A stretch of 29,126 bases of DNA from Porogramme epimiltina (GCA_900155495.1 FTLJ01000423.1:1-29126), one strand, 5' to 3'; shown: positions 10,291 through 21,885, counted from the stretch's first letter. Made by a program: numbers and translations. The notes: a model not told the origin generated them from the letters alone.

Positions 10291-13200
10291 ATGGCCCAAC
10301 CGCTCTTCGATCAACATCCGCTCGACCAATACTTTCGAGGCACGTTTCTAAACTCAACGCGTCGACCACGCCGCAAGCTCACGTTGCACACTACAGATGC
10401 TGGAGAGACCGCAGAACCCATGCCCGGCGGCTCTCCGGACTTCGTGTTCGAGGACGACTCATTGGACCTCGGTTCACCCTCGGACACGGACATGCCGTTG
10501 CCTCCCTTCCTGCTGGACTTGATTCAGGTGAGCAACAGTCCATTCTCTGTGTAATGCGGGTTCCAGGCGGATGGTTGAGATGGAGGTTGCGTCGCCTTGA
10601 AGGGCTGTGGTACTGTAGAACTGGCACGCTCTCTCATCTCGCGCTGCCTTCTGCTGTTTGCAACTCTAGCCCGCACCAAAGTGTTGACCAGTACGCTGAC
10701 GCGCCGCTCCAGATTGTGCAAGAACTGCTACCTTCGTCGTCACATGCTTCAAATCAAAACCCGTTCGCGGAACGGTTCAAGTACGACGTCATATCCTCAT
10801 CTCTGCTCTCTTCGTCCCTCGCCGCGTCCGTCTCTGCCCCCATCACCCCTCCGCGGAGGCTGGTCACTCCAGAACTACCAGGACGGTTACACGAAGCAGA
10901 CGGCGACGACCCGCCGACTTCGGGTACAGGGTCCGGTCGCCATTCCCCAGAAGACGCCTCAGATTCCACCTCGTTACCCTCCCAGCTCCCTGTCGTCCTC
11001 CTGTCCATTGCTGTCGCTGTATTATCGATAGGCCACTACCTCCTTGCGTTCCCTCTCGTAGCGGCCGCTATTTATGTTCGGTACGTCGTCCATGCGGACT
11101 CGAAGAGCAATTACACGACCCAGGTGAGGAAATCCAACTCGGCTCTACACATGTTGATCTCACCAGCATCTTGCAGACCATGGACGCTCTCAATGACCTA
11201 ATTTCTGCCGGAAACGTTTGGGACTCGGCAGTAAACGAGGCCATCATGTTGATAGAAAACGAGGAGAAAAGGTGAGAGTGCAAGCAATAGCTCCATGCGT
11301 TTCATGTGATTGACTGTCTCCGATAAGCATATTCTACGGGCCTACAAGCTTGCAGGCCCCCTCGTCCTCCTTACGGATAGCATTGCAATCCTCTCTACAC
11401 ACTACCCAAACGCAATGCGACAACGTCCGCCAACTCCTTTCCGCACTCACTTCTCCCGCGACGCTGTCCCAGCTCGCGGAGATGTACGCGCCGCCATCTC
11501 CGATACGGCACGCGTTTGTCATATCGGACCCTCTCTCTCCCTCCTCGCCCTCGACCTCTCTTCGTCCGTTTTCCCACCCGACAGGATCATGGCGACCGCG
11601 ACCCACGTCGTCTCCCGGCAGTACTGCGGACAAGCGTGCGACCTGGAACGGCTCTTATGCCGCCTTGGCGCTGGCGGGCAGCCCTACCGCGCACCTCGCG
11701 GCGCGCAAAAAGCAGAACCGTCGGTCAGACGTGACCTCGCTCTTTCAATCGCTTCCTGGGAGCGGCCCTCTCGCGAGTGTGAGCGCTCCTGTCACTCCTC
11801 AGTCGCCGAGCCCAGAGTCAAAACGGCTGGGCGTCCTACAAGAGGAAGAACATTTAGACGACGAAGAACTGGAGGACAAGAACTACTTCGGCGCGGCAGC
11901 GTTGGATATGCAGCGCAAGCGCAAGTCCGCGGGCCTCGAGGTGTTCGGCGCGCCACCTCCCAGCTACACTCCGCCCCGTTCGCCCATTCGCGGGGCGGGG
12001 GTCATCGGCCAACCTCCGACGCTCATATCACCCACCAAGCTGTCGTCTTCGCGACTAACGTCCGTGCATACAACACGGCACCCCCTCTCCCTTTCCGGAC
12101 TACACCTCGCCCTGCAGGGTGCTCTCTCGTCGAAACGCTATGCGTGTTCGTACCTCCTCGCCCTCCGTTTCAGCGACGACGAGGACGAGTCGTACTGGGA
12201 GAACGTGCGCTCCGTGATGGCACTCCTGTCTTCGACGTTCTCGGACGCGTCCACCCGGCTCGTCGAGGCGCTGGACGAGGCGGAGAAGCGACGGATCAAG
12301 GACGAGCACCCCACCCCTCCCCGCGGCAACACCCCGACCCCTCAGGGCAAGGAGTCCTCCCGCGACCGGTGCACATCGCCCCTGCGCAACACCTTCACCC
12401 CGATGCGGTCGATGGCCGAGATGACCTCATTCGCGCCGATGCCGAGCAACATGACACGCCTCGCGGGTCACATAGACGCGATGTCGACGGCGTTGAACGA
12501 CGCGCGGGAGCACATCGAGGAGTGCGTCGCGTCCCTCCGCGACCCTCTTTCCCTCGGGCTCCCCGAGGGCGGCCTCCCGTCGTCGGTGCAAGACCACCCC
12601 GCGTTCCAAGCGTACGACCGGTTGCGGAAGGAGCTCGGATACGCGCTGCGGGAGTGCGAGCGCGGCCGCGAACGCCTACTCGAGATCGTGGCGCCCCGCG
12701 CGCCCGCCGACACGGCCGACGATGAGGACGCGGCGCCGCACACGCCGGGCCTCCGCCAGGACTCGGGGAGCGAGTCGTCGGAGAAGTACCCGATCTCGCC
12801 CAACGTCGCATCCGGCCCTGGGCTCGGGCTGTCGCTCTCAATAGGGCGCGACGAGCACGAGCACGAGCACGAGGAGCTGGACGACGCCACGGCGCACCTG
12901 CTGCTTTCGTCGTCGACGCAGCACCTTCCCCCGGCGGGTGCAGAACAGGTGTTCGAGGCGGAGACGGGCGCGACGGGGCCATTCGCGCGGCCGCGGTCCA
13001 AGCTGTCACGTGAGGAGCGCATCGCGATCATGAAGGCGCGGCGAGCGAGCGGGATGGGCTTCGTGCCCTCTGCTACGGGCTCAGCGTCGCCCATCGACGA
13101 TGCGGGTGCAGGCCGCGTCGACGCGCTGGGACGCGAGCGGGAGCGGTGGGGGCCGGGAGGGGAGGTCGTGCAGGAGCTCAAGGACGTGATCTGGAAGGTG

Positions 13201-13656
13201 GGCGAGAAGCGCCGGCGGATGTCGCTGCAGGTACCCGGGCTCGCGCAGGCACCGACGTCGCCGCGGGCCCGCGTCGAGCTTCCCCTGGTCGAAGACGCGG
13301 AAGCCCATGGCTCGCCCGCGAGCGAAGACGCTCACATGCACGACGAAGGCGATGCGTGGCACCATGCGCCTGGGGCGGACCACCGCCTGTCCGCCCTTCA
13401 CATCGACGTGCCGCACCCCGGAGGATCGACGTGCCGCCCGGAACCCGAGAGGGAGACGTCGATCTCGATCGCCGTCGACGGCGGGACGCCCGCTGGCGAG
13501 ATCGAGGAACCCGACCTCGCCGGCACCGAGATCTCGCTCGACTCGCCGCCCCCGTCCCCCCTTCCGTATTCGCGCCGCGTGTTGGAGCTGGAGGCGGCGC
13601 TGCGGACAGTGCCCGAGTCTCCGTCGGTTTCGTCTCGGAGTATGGATATGTCATGA
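10291..13656 (+). CDS. Vezatin/Inp2-like myosin-binding membrane protein
   Basis: Model: exons 10291-10527, 10713-11123, 11177-11271, 11328-13656; 3,072 nt, 1,023 aa, all GT-AG introns. Exon joins restore continuous family-like protein, for example residues around the third join read NEEKSIFYGPTSLQAPSSSL. Residues about 97-115 (NPFAERFKYDVISSSLLSSS) and the later SAGNVWDSAVNEA and SSLHTTQTQCDNVRQLLSAL stretches are what I recognise from the fungal myosin-binding (Vezatin/Inp2) family. A hydrophobic stretch at about 170-205 (LPVVLLSIAVAVLS onwards) probably gives one or two membrane passes. The long C-terminal half is acidic, Ser/Pro-rich and probably disordered, with an HEHEHEHEE run and a short conserved-looking basic motif (SREERIAIMKARR). 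Yeast Inp2 is the peroxisomal receptor for myosin V; a role in organelle transport is inferred. The start ATG at 10291 is the first in frame that begins non-repetitive protein. Confidence 0.86.
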
Positions 13657-14247
13657 CCTTTAGCTTGGATTGGATATGTTGCTCGTGGTCCCTCGTTTCA
13701 TCTTATGGATCGCTCATGTATAATTTTATAGCATTGATAATTGCTTTTCGGAGTTGCACCCCTTGGGACGACGACTATACCTCGTGTACTTCGTGCTCTC
13801 CTTATGTCAAGCCATATAACGGCGGCGTTGACATGGCGGCGAGGTACCCGAGAATGTGTGCAGTGTGTGGCACCTACAAAGGTGAACCCTCCGCAAGGCC
13901 TAGGCATACCCCTATGATAGTTTTGAGTCGTGCTAAGTTCGGTGAAATTAGCACCCTTGAGAAGTGGAGGGGCTTGTCCGGTATGTTGGTGCGAGTCGAA
14001 GTGGGTGAACCCCTAGGCGGCTTAGTAGATGAGATTGTGGGAATTGGCGATACTTGTAACGAGCATAAGTCGCGAAAGAGGTGTTTGACTGTTCTGCCTG
14101 TGAGAGCAGAACTGCAACTTTACCTGTAATTTGGAACCAAATGACAACCTCGCTAGCTCCCGTGATGAATATAAAAAGATATGATTCAAGTTATTTAGCG
14201 ACACGGAAGCCACCCTAACGTGAACTACAATATAGAGCGTACAATAC
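13657..14247. other. Convergent intergenic region
   Basis: About 590 bp between the 3' ends of the Vezatin/Inp2-like gene (+) and DUF6535 gene A (-). AT content is clearly higher just after 13,656, as expected of 3' untranslated sequence. I see no RNA gene or coding exon here. Confidence 0.5.
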
Positions 14248-16644
14248 CTAGCGAGTGGATCTCCCACCAATGTCCCCTCCCAACTGCCTTGACCGAAGCC
14301 TCATGAGAAGATTTCTACAATCGGTAACCCACTTGTTTTCTCCGGCATGTTTGTGCTCCCAATCTGAACGACCAATGAGACCCGCAAACGTCTTCTGTAG
14401 CACGTCCGTCAGCTGGGGCCCAACCAAGCTCTTGGTCCGCTCGTCGACCGAGATTGAGTTGATGTGATCGAGGATCCACCAGTAGTGGTTAGCTTCTTTG
14501 TGTATCTTGATCGCTGAGCGCGCCGTCCACTCCATTGCATCTAGAAGTCCCTTGACCCTGTCGAGCGCGTGCGAGAGAAGGTGTCGCACCGCGAGGAAGG
14601 TCTCGGACTGGGGGTCTTCGGAAAGGGGGTGCCTGAGGAGACGTTGGACGATAAGTAAGTGGGTCCAAATGAACTCCAGCTGCCAGGCAACGGCGCCGTC
14701 GGAGGGATCTGGTTTGCGGAGGGTGCGATCTCGTGCTAGACTATCTAGCCTATGCGCGACCGCCGCAGCGACTTCGGGGACTGTCAGTAATTTCGTAATT
14801 GAGTATAATTCGCGTCACGCACCTATCCGATATGCAATTGGATCACCAATATCTTGCACGTCGTCGGCTCGGGAGAGCTCCTCCCAGGCTGCATCGGCTT
14901 CTGTCATCTTGTGTTGTCGGCTCATGGAGAAGAGAGCTCTCAGCTGAGTTTTCTCATCTTGAGAAATGTCTTCCCAGTCCAGGATATCCTTCACTTCGTG
15001 CAGGAGGTGTGCGACCAGCTCGCGGCCAGCGCCTTGCAAGTCGACCGGCGCGATCGTCAACGAGGCCTGTAGCATATGCCTTGCCATTGCTACGAGGCGG
15101 TCGCGAACCTGCGCAGGCCACTGTTGTTGTGACCCTCGGTGGCGCTGAAGGGTTCCTTTTAGCTTGCACATGTATCCGACGCCTGTCTTCAAGTAGCCTT
15201 CGACAGAGTCACCGCTGAACCATGTGGAGGCGTTGTCGATAGAAACGGGATCGAGTCCGGCAGAGTAAGCGGTAATCATGATGTCATTGTCGATGTCCAT
15301 CTGGGTAGCGGTAGAGAGCTCCAGCTCTCTCCAAAAAGGCGACGGTTGTTGTGGGGCCGGGAATAGCTTGCGCGCGGCGGAGACGAAGGCTATGTACCGA
15401 CGATGGAGTGGGCGCCGTGTATTAATCCAGTCTATAGTCTGGCATACGAGACCGACTATCCACGCCAGGGTCTTGTAGACGTTCTTCTTGAGAAGGAGAA
15501 CCCCGGCAGACTGAGGAGAGTGGTAGCAGCATGACCTGCAGGCAGTCGGGAGCACTGTTGTGACAGCTATGAAGAGCAGTAGAAGGCCGGCGAAAACAGA
15601 TGCGACGAGCGCAACGGTGAGGTGGATGCTGTATAGGAGAATGAGGAGCCCCGCGAGGAAGAGTATGAGTGCAATGATGAGCATGACGGGCACGAGGGCG
15701 ACTGCAGTGGCGACGTGCCACTTCCTGAGATTGTTGAGACGACGTTGCCGTCTTCGCGCGATATCGCGCGACCTCCCATACAAGCCGGTATTATAAGTCT
15801 TGATCCATTGCTTGACGATGATACCGACGGTCGCAGAGGCAAGACTGAAAATGAGACTTGTGAACCAGACTGCGTTGAGCCAGACTGCATAGGTCGGTGC
15901 CTCGAATGAAGATAGAGTGGACGACTCATTGAACGAGGGGGTCGTGGAGTTCGCAAACGAAGGATTGATCTTGAAGCTCTCGAGCTGAGTAGACATGCGA
16001 ATGAGGATCGCGTTCGTGAGGTCCTGGGGCCCTGGTTGGAGGAGCTGGTACGATTGCACGTTGAACGCAGTCAGGATCGCTGAAAACAGACCGGCCTGAT
16101 TGCATCGCGTCTCAAGTTAGTACCACTCGACAGCACGGTCGCCGATGGGATGACGCACAAAGGTCAAAAGCCCATCTATCTCTTTGTTCCATTGGTCTAC
16201 CAAGTCTTGGCTGTACTTTTCCACGGTCTTAGCGGTATCTTCCCATGCTTTTCCCTTTTCTTCCTCTGTGTATGTTAGCAAAGAGGAACGGATAAGGTCC
16301 TAGGAGCGGATTAGCTGGTATGATTGCGACGCAAGTGATCCTGAACACGATTTACCTGGATAGTCGGTATGTCGGATATCTCGTCGAGTTGCGCATCTTG
16401 ATTCTCCTTTGTGTGATGAAAAGCATTGACAGCGAATGAGCTTGTCATTGCTTGCAGCCTCTTACCTCAGGCCAAAGTGGTCCAGTATCCGCATAATTTT
16501 GTATATGAACCGGTTCTACGTTTTGGCTGGGGAGCAAAGGCTCAACCTTTCGGTGACGGCACAGTTGTTAGAACGGCGGGAAAGGTACAGCGAAGCGCCT
16601 TACTTGGCTGGAGATCTCAAGGGACCGCCGCTGCGAGTGTCCAT
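14248..16644 (-). CDS. DUF6535-family multi-pass membrane protein (gene A)
   Basis: Six-exon model on the minus strand: 16604-16644, 16466-16526, 16356-16406, 16159-16299, 14823-16095 and 14248-14780; 2,100 nt, 699 aa, every junction GT-AG and in frame. The last intron is only 42 bp. The N-terminus (about residues 1-70) is polar. Residues about 75-100 (WNKEIDGLLTFAGLFSAIL) open the DUF6535 region. Strong membrane segments lie at about 167-192, 227-253 and 257-281, separated by a basic loop (RSRDIARRRQRR). After about residue 290 the protein is soluble and helical, ending with an LIGRSDWEH...C motif shared with gene B. Function is unknown; membrane location is inferred from hydrophobicity. The exon structure around the DUF6535 core (phase-0 intron after GLLTF, phase-1 intron before the last domain) is identical in gene B, so the two are true paralogues. 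Confidence 0.88.
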
Positions 16645-17235
16645 CTGTGGCCTATATGTTTCGTTAGTCTCCAAGGTGTCGGAAAGGCTACTAGGCGTTC
16701 ACCCGTTGCACAGTGCTGATGTCTTCAGGAGGGCCTACAGCTGGGCTGGCGCCCGAACCCTCGCCCATCGAAATGTTGTCGTTCTAGAGGGAATGAATAG
16801 ACGTGCATAAACAGATGGCTATGTTGGCATGGGCGACTTACTATGGAAAATTCTCGCGGCCGTCGTTATTTTGGACAACCAGTATATGCGTCAGTTCGAA
16901 AATGAACAGGAGCCCACGCATAACCTATGCTTCGGCGTGGGCAACGTTCCATGAAAGGGAGTCCTCGGCACCGTGCGGCAAGGCGCACTTCCAGCTTGTA
17001 TATGGAGCCCGTGACATTTGACAATGGACGACAATTTCCCGGGGTGGGACATTCGGTCATGCACACCGTGGTTGTGACAGGAACAGAGCACACGAAGTTG
17101 GTAGCCAGCCCGGTGGAGCAAGGGACGATAACAATATAAGTGATATCGCCGACGAAGCGTGTGTAGCGTACATGCAGTTCCGTCCTCCTGACCTCTATCC
17201 ACTTTTGTCGGCATTAAAAAGGGCGTATCGAAAGC
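16645..17235. other. Upstream region of DUF6535 gene A, no gene seen
   Basis: About 590 bp between the start of DUF6535 gene A and the 3' end of SOD2 (both minus strand). It should hold the promoter of the DUF6535 gene and the 3' untranslated region of SOD2. Short open frames have no recognisable product and no clear TATA box stands out. Confidence 0.45.
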
Positions 17236-18246
17236 TTACTGGGACGCCTCAACAAAGCGGCGCTCAGCCTCCTTGAAGTTGACGACGTTCCAGATCGCGG
17301 TCAGATACTGGTATGCGAAGGCACCATCGTTAGAGAATCGAATACCGCGGTATACGCGCACAGAAGTACTCACGTCAGCTTTGACGTTGTGATACTGGAG
17401 GTAGAACGCGTGCTCCCAGATGTCTATGCCGATGATAGGGATATGGCTGAGGAGCGGGTCCTGGTTCGCAGTAGTGACAACCTCAAGCTTCTTGGTGTCG
17501 GTGTTATAGCCAAGCCAGCCCCAGCCAGAGCCCTGGATGGAGGCAGTGACCGTGTTCATCTTCTTCTTGAACGCTGTAAAGCCCGTCAGACTGAGCTCCA
17601 CAGGAGTGTGCCACGATGCAAACACGCGTTCTGCGTCCCTAAACTAACCCCCTTCACGCGTCGGTCGCGACAAAAACCAGCCACTACACCGTGCCTAGTT
17701 CACATCTCCGAAAAGAAAGGGGAAGGGGCGCGGGGGAAAGCGGCGATAAACATGAAAAAAAGCGTACTCACCATCAACGCTCCCGAAGTCGGCGACGAGC
17801 GCGTCCTTGAGAGGCCCAGCAGCGAGCTCCCCGCCCCCCTGGGTCTGAGGCGCGAGGTTCTTCCAGAAGAGGGAGTGATTGATGTGGCCGCCGCCATTGA
17901 ACTTGAGCGCGGTCTGGAGGCGGATCTGCTCCTTGGGCGACGGCGCCTGGGCGTACGACTGCTCGGCCGCGTTGAGGCCGTTCACGTACGCCTGATGGTG
18001 CTTCGCGTGGTGCAGCTCCATGATCTGCCCTGAGATGTGCGGCTCGAGGGCCTGTGCGCGGGCATGGCGCGGATGTCAGTCTGAGTGGACAAGAAGAAGG
18101 GAAGAGAAACCCACGTCATAAGAGTAGTCGAGTGCGGGGAGGGTGTGCAGGCTGCGCGCGGCGAGGGAGAGGGACACGGCGGGGATGCGTGCAGCCGGGC
18201 GGGCAGCGCGGGCGGCGGTGCGGGTAAGGGCGGTGAGGACGGACAT
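17236..18246 (-). CDS. SOD2: Mitochondrial manganese superoxide dismutase
   Basis: Four exons: 18115-18246, 17772-18051, 17374-17573, 17236-17307; 684 nt, 227 aa. It converts superoxide to hydrogen peroxide and oxygen in the mitochondrial matrix. Residues 1 to about 34 form a typical presequence, rich in Ala, Arg and Ser without acidic residues, ending near RSLHT. All four metal ligands are present: His58 (MELHHAKHH), His103 ([11 protein letters not shown]), Asp188 and His192 (GIDIWEHAF). Gln151 in IQGSGWGWL lies where Mn-type, rather than Fe-type, enzymes have their second-shell glutamine. Tyr66 matches the active-site gateway tyrosine. The final exon encodes only [27 protein letters not shown] sequence, joined after NVKAD as in the family. 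Intron 2 (198 bp) is much longer than the others. The gene shares its upstream region with mrps17. Confidence 0.97.
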
Positions 18247-18827
18247 GGTTGAGGGGAGAATGGGCGAGGCGGGCGCGGCTGAGTGAGGACAACGCTATAT
18301 ACGACGTCATCAACGGCTTGCACGTGAACGGCGGGCGCGTCGACTCCGAGGTCGGCGTTTCGGTTTCGGATTTCCGCTCCCTTCCATGAACACAGACCTT
18401 GGTCATTCGGGCACATCTATCTCTCAGCTGTTACGCTATCCACCCGACGTCCGACATTTTGTGCACCTGACGTGCGCTTTATGACCTTCAAGTTGAGGTT
18501 CCGCGTTGGCAGTTCAGTGGAGTCAGTAGGAAGTAGCTGTCGTTCGAAGTCGCTGAGCGAATTGCTTATGAGGTTCCCCCCTCGGACCAACGAAGGTCTC
18601 AAGGCGACCTAATTGAACGGTCGATGCCTGGGCCCTGCAGAGAAGTGACAGACTGACCAGGGTCCGGACTCCGCAGTGCGCACCGTGAAGACGGCCAGTC
18701 ACGTGAGCCGAAGAAACGCTAGCGCCCTTGGCTAGCCGCCATTTCGACGGACACGGAGCGAGTCTCATCTGGCAAATACTCCCATCCGCCTCTTCTTCCC
18801 TTCCCCTCTCCGGATTTGTCGCCCGCC
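18247..18827. promoter_or_regulatory. Divergent intergenic region between SOD2 and mrps17
   Basis: About 580 bp between two opposite start codons, so it must contain both promoters. Apart from the TATA/CRE pair next to SOD2, I see a pyrimidine-rich tract (about 18775-18815) just upstream of the mrps17 start, a common feature of fungal core promoters. Confidence 0.55.
18296..18310 (-). promoter_or_regulatory. TATA box and CRE-like site upstream of SOD2
   Basis: On the minus strand the order is ATGACGTC (18303-18310), then TATATA (18296-18301), then the SOD2 start codon 50 bp further on. ATGACGTC is close to the TGACGTCA site bound by Atf1/CREB-type bZIP factors, which control oxidative-stress genes in other fungi. 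Sites are seen; use in this gene is inferred. Confidence 0.5.
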
Positions 18828-19285
18828 ATGCCACCCATGTCGTTTGTTGGGCAAGTCACCAAGGTCGGGTTCATGAACAAAACTGCTACTGTCACCGTCT
18901 CGCGGTATGTCTTCCACCCCAAGACAGGCAAGGTACGCCCCCTTCATACCACCCTCACAACTGCTATTTCTCAATTGTGGCTTCTTGTAGAGACTAGAGC
19001 GGAGCCAGAACTTCCTTACGCACGATGAGAGCAACGGTATGTCTTTCTTTTCTCGTACTCCTTCCCTTCGTCACTGCTCACCTCCCTACGTCCTCCACCC
19101 GCTCAGAGCTCCGGGTGAAAGATACGGTCCTTATCCGAAACTGCCCTCCCATCTCCGCCCGGAAGCGTTTCACACTTGAGAAAGTCCTCAAGAGCCCCGA
19201 ACGCGAGCGCGAGGAGCTGCACGCTCGCCAAGCCGCTCAGGCCGCCACACAACAAGCGGAAAGGCTTACGGCCGCGCTCGCATGA
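18828..19285 (+). CDS. mrps17: Mitochondrial small-subunit ribosomal protein uS17m
   Basis: Three exons: 18828-18932, 18991-19036, 19107-19285; 330 nt, 109 aa. A second Met three codons on (18837, MSFVGQV) is equally good as the start. The first two exons give the OB-fold of uS17: VGQVTKVGFMNKTATVTVSR, then YVFHPKTGK, then RLERSQNFLTHDESN. Exon 3 carries LRVKDTVLIRNCPPISARKR, the conserved 'GD.V.I..C.P.S..KR' end of the fold. A charged helical tail (SPEREREELHARQAAQAATQ) follows. The protein binds 16S-type rRNA in the mitochondrial small subunit. Lack of the eukaryotic cytosolic uS17 N-terminus and the short length support the mitochondrial type; targeting is presumably by the basic N-terminus. 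All joins are in frame with GT-AG introns of 58 and 70 bp. Confidence 0.92.
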
Positions 19286-19767
19286 CAGGTCGCTCGATGC
19301 TCCAAGGTTCAAGACACGGGACCTCCATCATAGTCAACATAGGACACTACTTAATCCCCGCGACGCGGTAATGGTCGAACGGAGGGGCCGGAGAGGTGGT
19401 ATGGCAGCGGGAACGGGAGGAGGGCAGAGGCCTCACTGGCAGGACGTCGTGACGAGGGAGCCGTTCGGTGGGCACAGGCGTCTGGTTTCAACCCTTCGAT
19501 CGGGATAGCTATGAATTCGCCTCGAAACCCGCGAAGTACGTCTACTGCACCCTTGTAACGATGTAACCCTTCGCTGTCTCGCGCGTACGCATATCCCCCA
19601 CAATAACGCCTTGAGTCATCCGCTCGCCTCTTGCATGCCGACGTCTTCATGAAGAGAAGCACGTTCGTTGGAGACGAAGAAAATGCTCACTATGGCTACA
19701 ATGCTGCACATACTCATGGGATTAGGTGTCGACACTCTAGGATCCCCAGCATGCCCAAGCGGCAATC
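19286..19767. other. Convergent intergenic region
   Basis: About 480 bp between the 3' ends of mrps17 (+) and the prefoldin gene (-). No coding exon or RNA gene is recognised. Confidence 0.45.
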
Positions 19768-20318
19768 CTATGCAGAAACAGGCGCGGCTTGTTGGAGTGC
19801 AGCTTGCATTTCAACGAGCTGTAGAGAGAGAGAGGAGAGGCGTCAAGACGTCTGTAGCGCACTTGGACCGCGGACTTGCCTCCATCTTCTTCTTTTCCGA
19901 CTTGTCGCCCAGATCTTTGAGCTGCCCCTCCACTCGTTTTCTATATCCCTGTCGTCAGGAGGAATGCGTAGAGATACAGCTAGGTGTTGTCAACGTACAT
20001 CTCGCCCTTGATGAAGTCCAACCGGGTATCGACGTTCTGCTTCGCCTCCATCTGGTCCTGCTTCACCAACACAGGCCCAACGAGTTTGTAGACAGTATTC
20101 TCAGGCGTAAGGGACGAGAACTCCTGCACAATAGTATACGGTTTAGCGAGACAGTACTAAGTGGGCGCACTGCAATGACGAACCTTCTTGACGAGCTCGT
20201 TCTCGGAGAGCTGCGCGTCGAGCTTCTGCCGCGCGTCGACCGCGATCGTGAGGTCGTTGTGGATCTTCTGGTACTCGACCGACGCCGCTTGAAGGCGTTC
20301 CTGTAGCTCAGAGGACAT
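19768..20318 (-). CDS. YKE2: Prefoldin subunit 6
   Basis: Four exons: 20184-20318, 19999-20123, 19880-19940, 19768-19818; 372 nt, 123 aa, usual length for the family. Prefoldin is a cytosolic six-subunit jellyfish-shaped co-chaperone that hands unfolded actin and tubulin to the CCT chaperonin; subunit 6 is beta-type. The translation opens with a coiled coil (LQERLQAASVEYQKIHNDL), passes through NELVKKEFSSL and the hairpin sequence TVYKLVGPVLVKQDQMEA, then DTRLDFIKGEIKRVEGQLKD, and ends with a second coil, LVEMQAALQQAAPVSA. The last intron begins GCAAGT rather than GT; reading through it instead gives an unrelated tail, and no GT donor keeps the frame. It is divergent from VTI1, about 330 bp between start codons. 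Confidence 0.93.
19819..19879 (-). other. GC-AG intron in prefoldin subunit 6
   Basis: On the minus strand exon 3 ends AAGATGGAG and the intron begins GCAAGT; it ends in a pyrimidine-rich ctctctctctacag. The 61-bp intron joins in phase 0. The donor exactly matches the usual GC-type donor (AG|GCAAGT). Removing it restores the conserved C-terminal coil. Confidence 0.85.
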
Positions 20319-20651
20319 GTCTGAGGGCGGGCCGCGAGATTCGGGGACGAGAGGGGAGCAGGTACTCGATAAAGCGAGGACTACATCCGGTCCCTGCAGC
20401 CGTCCCGCGAACGCCGAGGAGGCGTGAAGAAAGTCCGAGAATAGCAGTCAGAGCAAACACGGGCAAACAAACGGACGCGGCACGGAGAGCGACGTCGCGC
20501 CCGCGGCCGTGCGCGGTGCCACCCAGGCTGCGCAGGCGGGTCCGGACATCTTTCTCAGCTTCCACCACCTCCTTCTCTACCTCGACATCGGTATTCACGG
20601 CTTGAGCCGTCCCCACATACGTGCCCCCACCGTTCGCAGGACGACAACGCG
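20319..20651. promoter_or_regulatory. Shared divergent promoter of YKE2 and VTI1
   Basis: 333 bp between opposite start codons. It is GC-rich in the half nearest YKE2 and has a pyrimidine-rich stretch (about 20556-20583) upstream of VTI1. No TATA box is evident. Its double role follows from the arrangement. Confidence 0.55.
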
Positions 20652-21736
20652 ATGGACAACTCGCCGACGGCACTCTTCGACTCGTACGAGCAGGACTTCA
20701 AGCAGATCATCCACAGCATCCGGGAGAAGCTCGAGGGCGACGCCAAGGATGTCCAGGGTGAGCAGCGGAAAGCTGCTCTCCGCAGGGTCGAGATGGAGCT
20801 CGACGAGGCGGACGAGATGGTGCGTATTCGTTGCCTTCTTTGAGCGGTTGGGATGGGGTTGCGGCGACCGAGTCTGTGGTCTGTGTGCTCACAAGAAGGG
20901 CCGCCCTCGTTGCTCTTGGTGACCCTGCTCTAGTCGGGGGCCTTGAGTAGAATGGCAGTCTGGGGTGCCCTTCAGAGACACTAGGATGCATCCCAACCAA
21001 CTGTGTTCTTCTCCTTGCCCAAGCGCGCCTCACTAATGCCCTCCGCTACACCCTCAGGTCTCGCAAATGGAGATAGAGATTCAGGGTATCCCCCAATCTA
21101 TCCGTCCGTCCTACCAGGCGCGCATAAAGACGTCCAAGGGGGACCTGCAGCGGTACAAGAAGCTCTCCAAGGACCTCCACTCGCAGCTCTCCCGTGCGGA
21201 GCTCCTCGCGCGCCCCGGCATGGACGCGAATACCGACGAGCCGTACGGCGCGACGAGCGACCGCACGCGCCTGCTGCAGGGCACCGCGCTCCTCGAGGAC
21301 GGCTCGCGCCGCCTCATGGAGAGCCAGCGGATCGCGCTCGAGACGGAGGAGCAGGGCGCGGACATCCTGCGCAGTTTGCGCGGTCAGCGGGAGCAGATCC
21401 AGAACGCGCGGGACACGGTAAGTGTGCTGCCCGGACGGACCGAGGCTTCCATTTGTCGCCTTCTCTGGACTGTCTGGCTGACCCTTCCTCGCCCCAGCTC
21501 AATCGCGCGGACACGAACATCGATCGCGCCTCCGGGACCCTCAAGAAGATGATCAGGAGGTGCGTCTACCCGCTTCAGCCGGGCCGCCGTCTTCACGCGC
21601 ACCAACAGGTGGATCTGACACTGCGCTCGCGCTTCGTGTGTACAGGATGTACCAGCAACGAGTTGTCACTGCGGCCATCATCGCGGTCCTCATAATCCTC
21701 ATCCTTGTCATTCTCTACTTCAAGCTCATACGATGA
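20652..21736 (+). CDS. VTI1: Vti1 v-SNARE (Qb-SNARE)
   Basis: Four exons: 20652-20819, 21058-21417, 21498-21559, 21646-21736; 681 nt, 226 aa. Intron 1 is long for this window (238 bp). Vti1 is the Qb-SNARE for fusion at the Golgi, endosomes and vacuole. The N-terminal three-helix domain covers about residues 1-105 (starting LFDSYEQDFKQIIHSIREKL). The SNARE motif follows at about 135-197: RRLMESQRIALETEEQGADI, then LRGQREQIQNARDTLNRADT, then NIDRASGTLKKMIRR; Gln166 in LRGQ is at the central ionic layer, as in yeast LRAQREQ. A C-terminal membrane anchor (about 204-222, TAAIIAVLIILILVILYF) ends four residues before the stop. The short exon 3 is held by the motif crossing both junctions, so the model is firm. 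Confidence 0.96.
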
Positions 21737-21885
21737 GCGGTTGGGGTAGTCTCGGGTGGAATGGGGTTGGGTGGGGACTGAACGTTGGACTTTGCGGATG
21801 GCTTTTGGTGGTGCCGGTGTAAGTTATGTATATCCTTTTCATGCTGTCTGTGGTTCTCTTCAGTAGTCTTTTAAAACTCAGAGTT

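Noticed and set aside
11310..12725. 471-codon open frame overlapping the Vezatin/Inp2-like gene on the same strand
   Set aside because: It is the other frame of exon 4; the chosen frame joins upstream exons in phase and has the family motifs.
19631..20306. Plus-strand open frames opposite the prefoldin gene
   Set aside because: They are antisense shadows of the prefoldin exons and introns.
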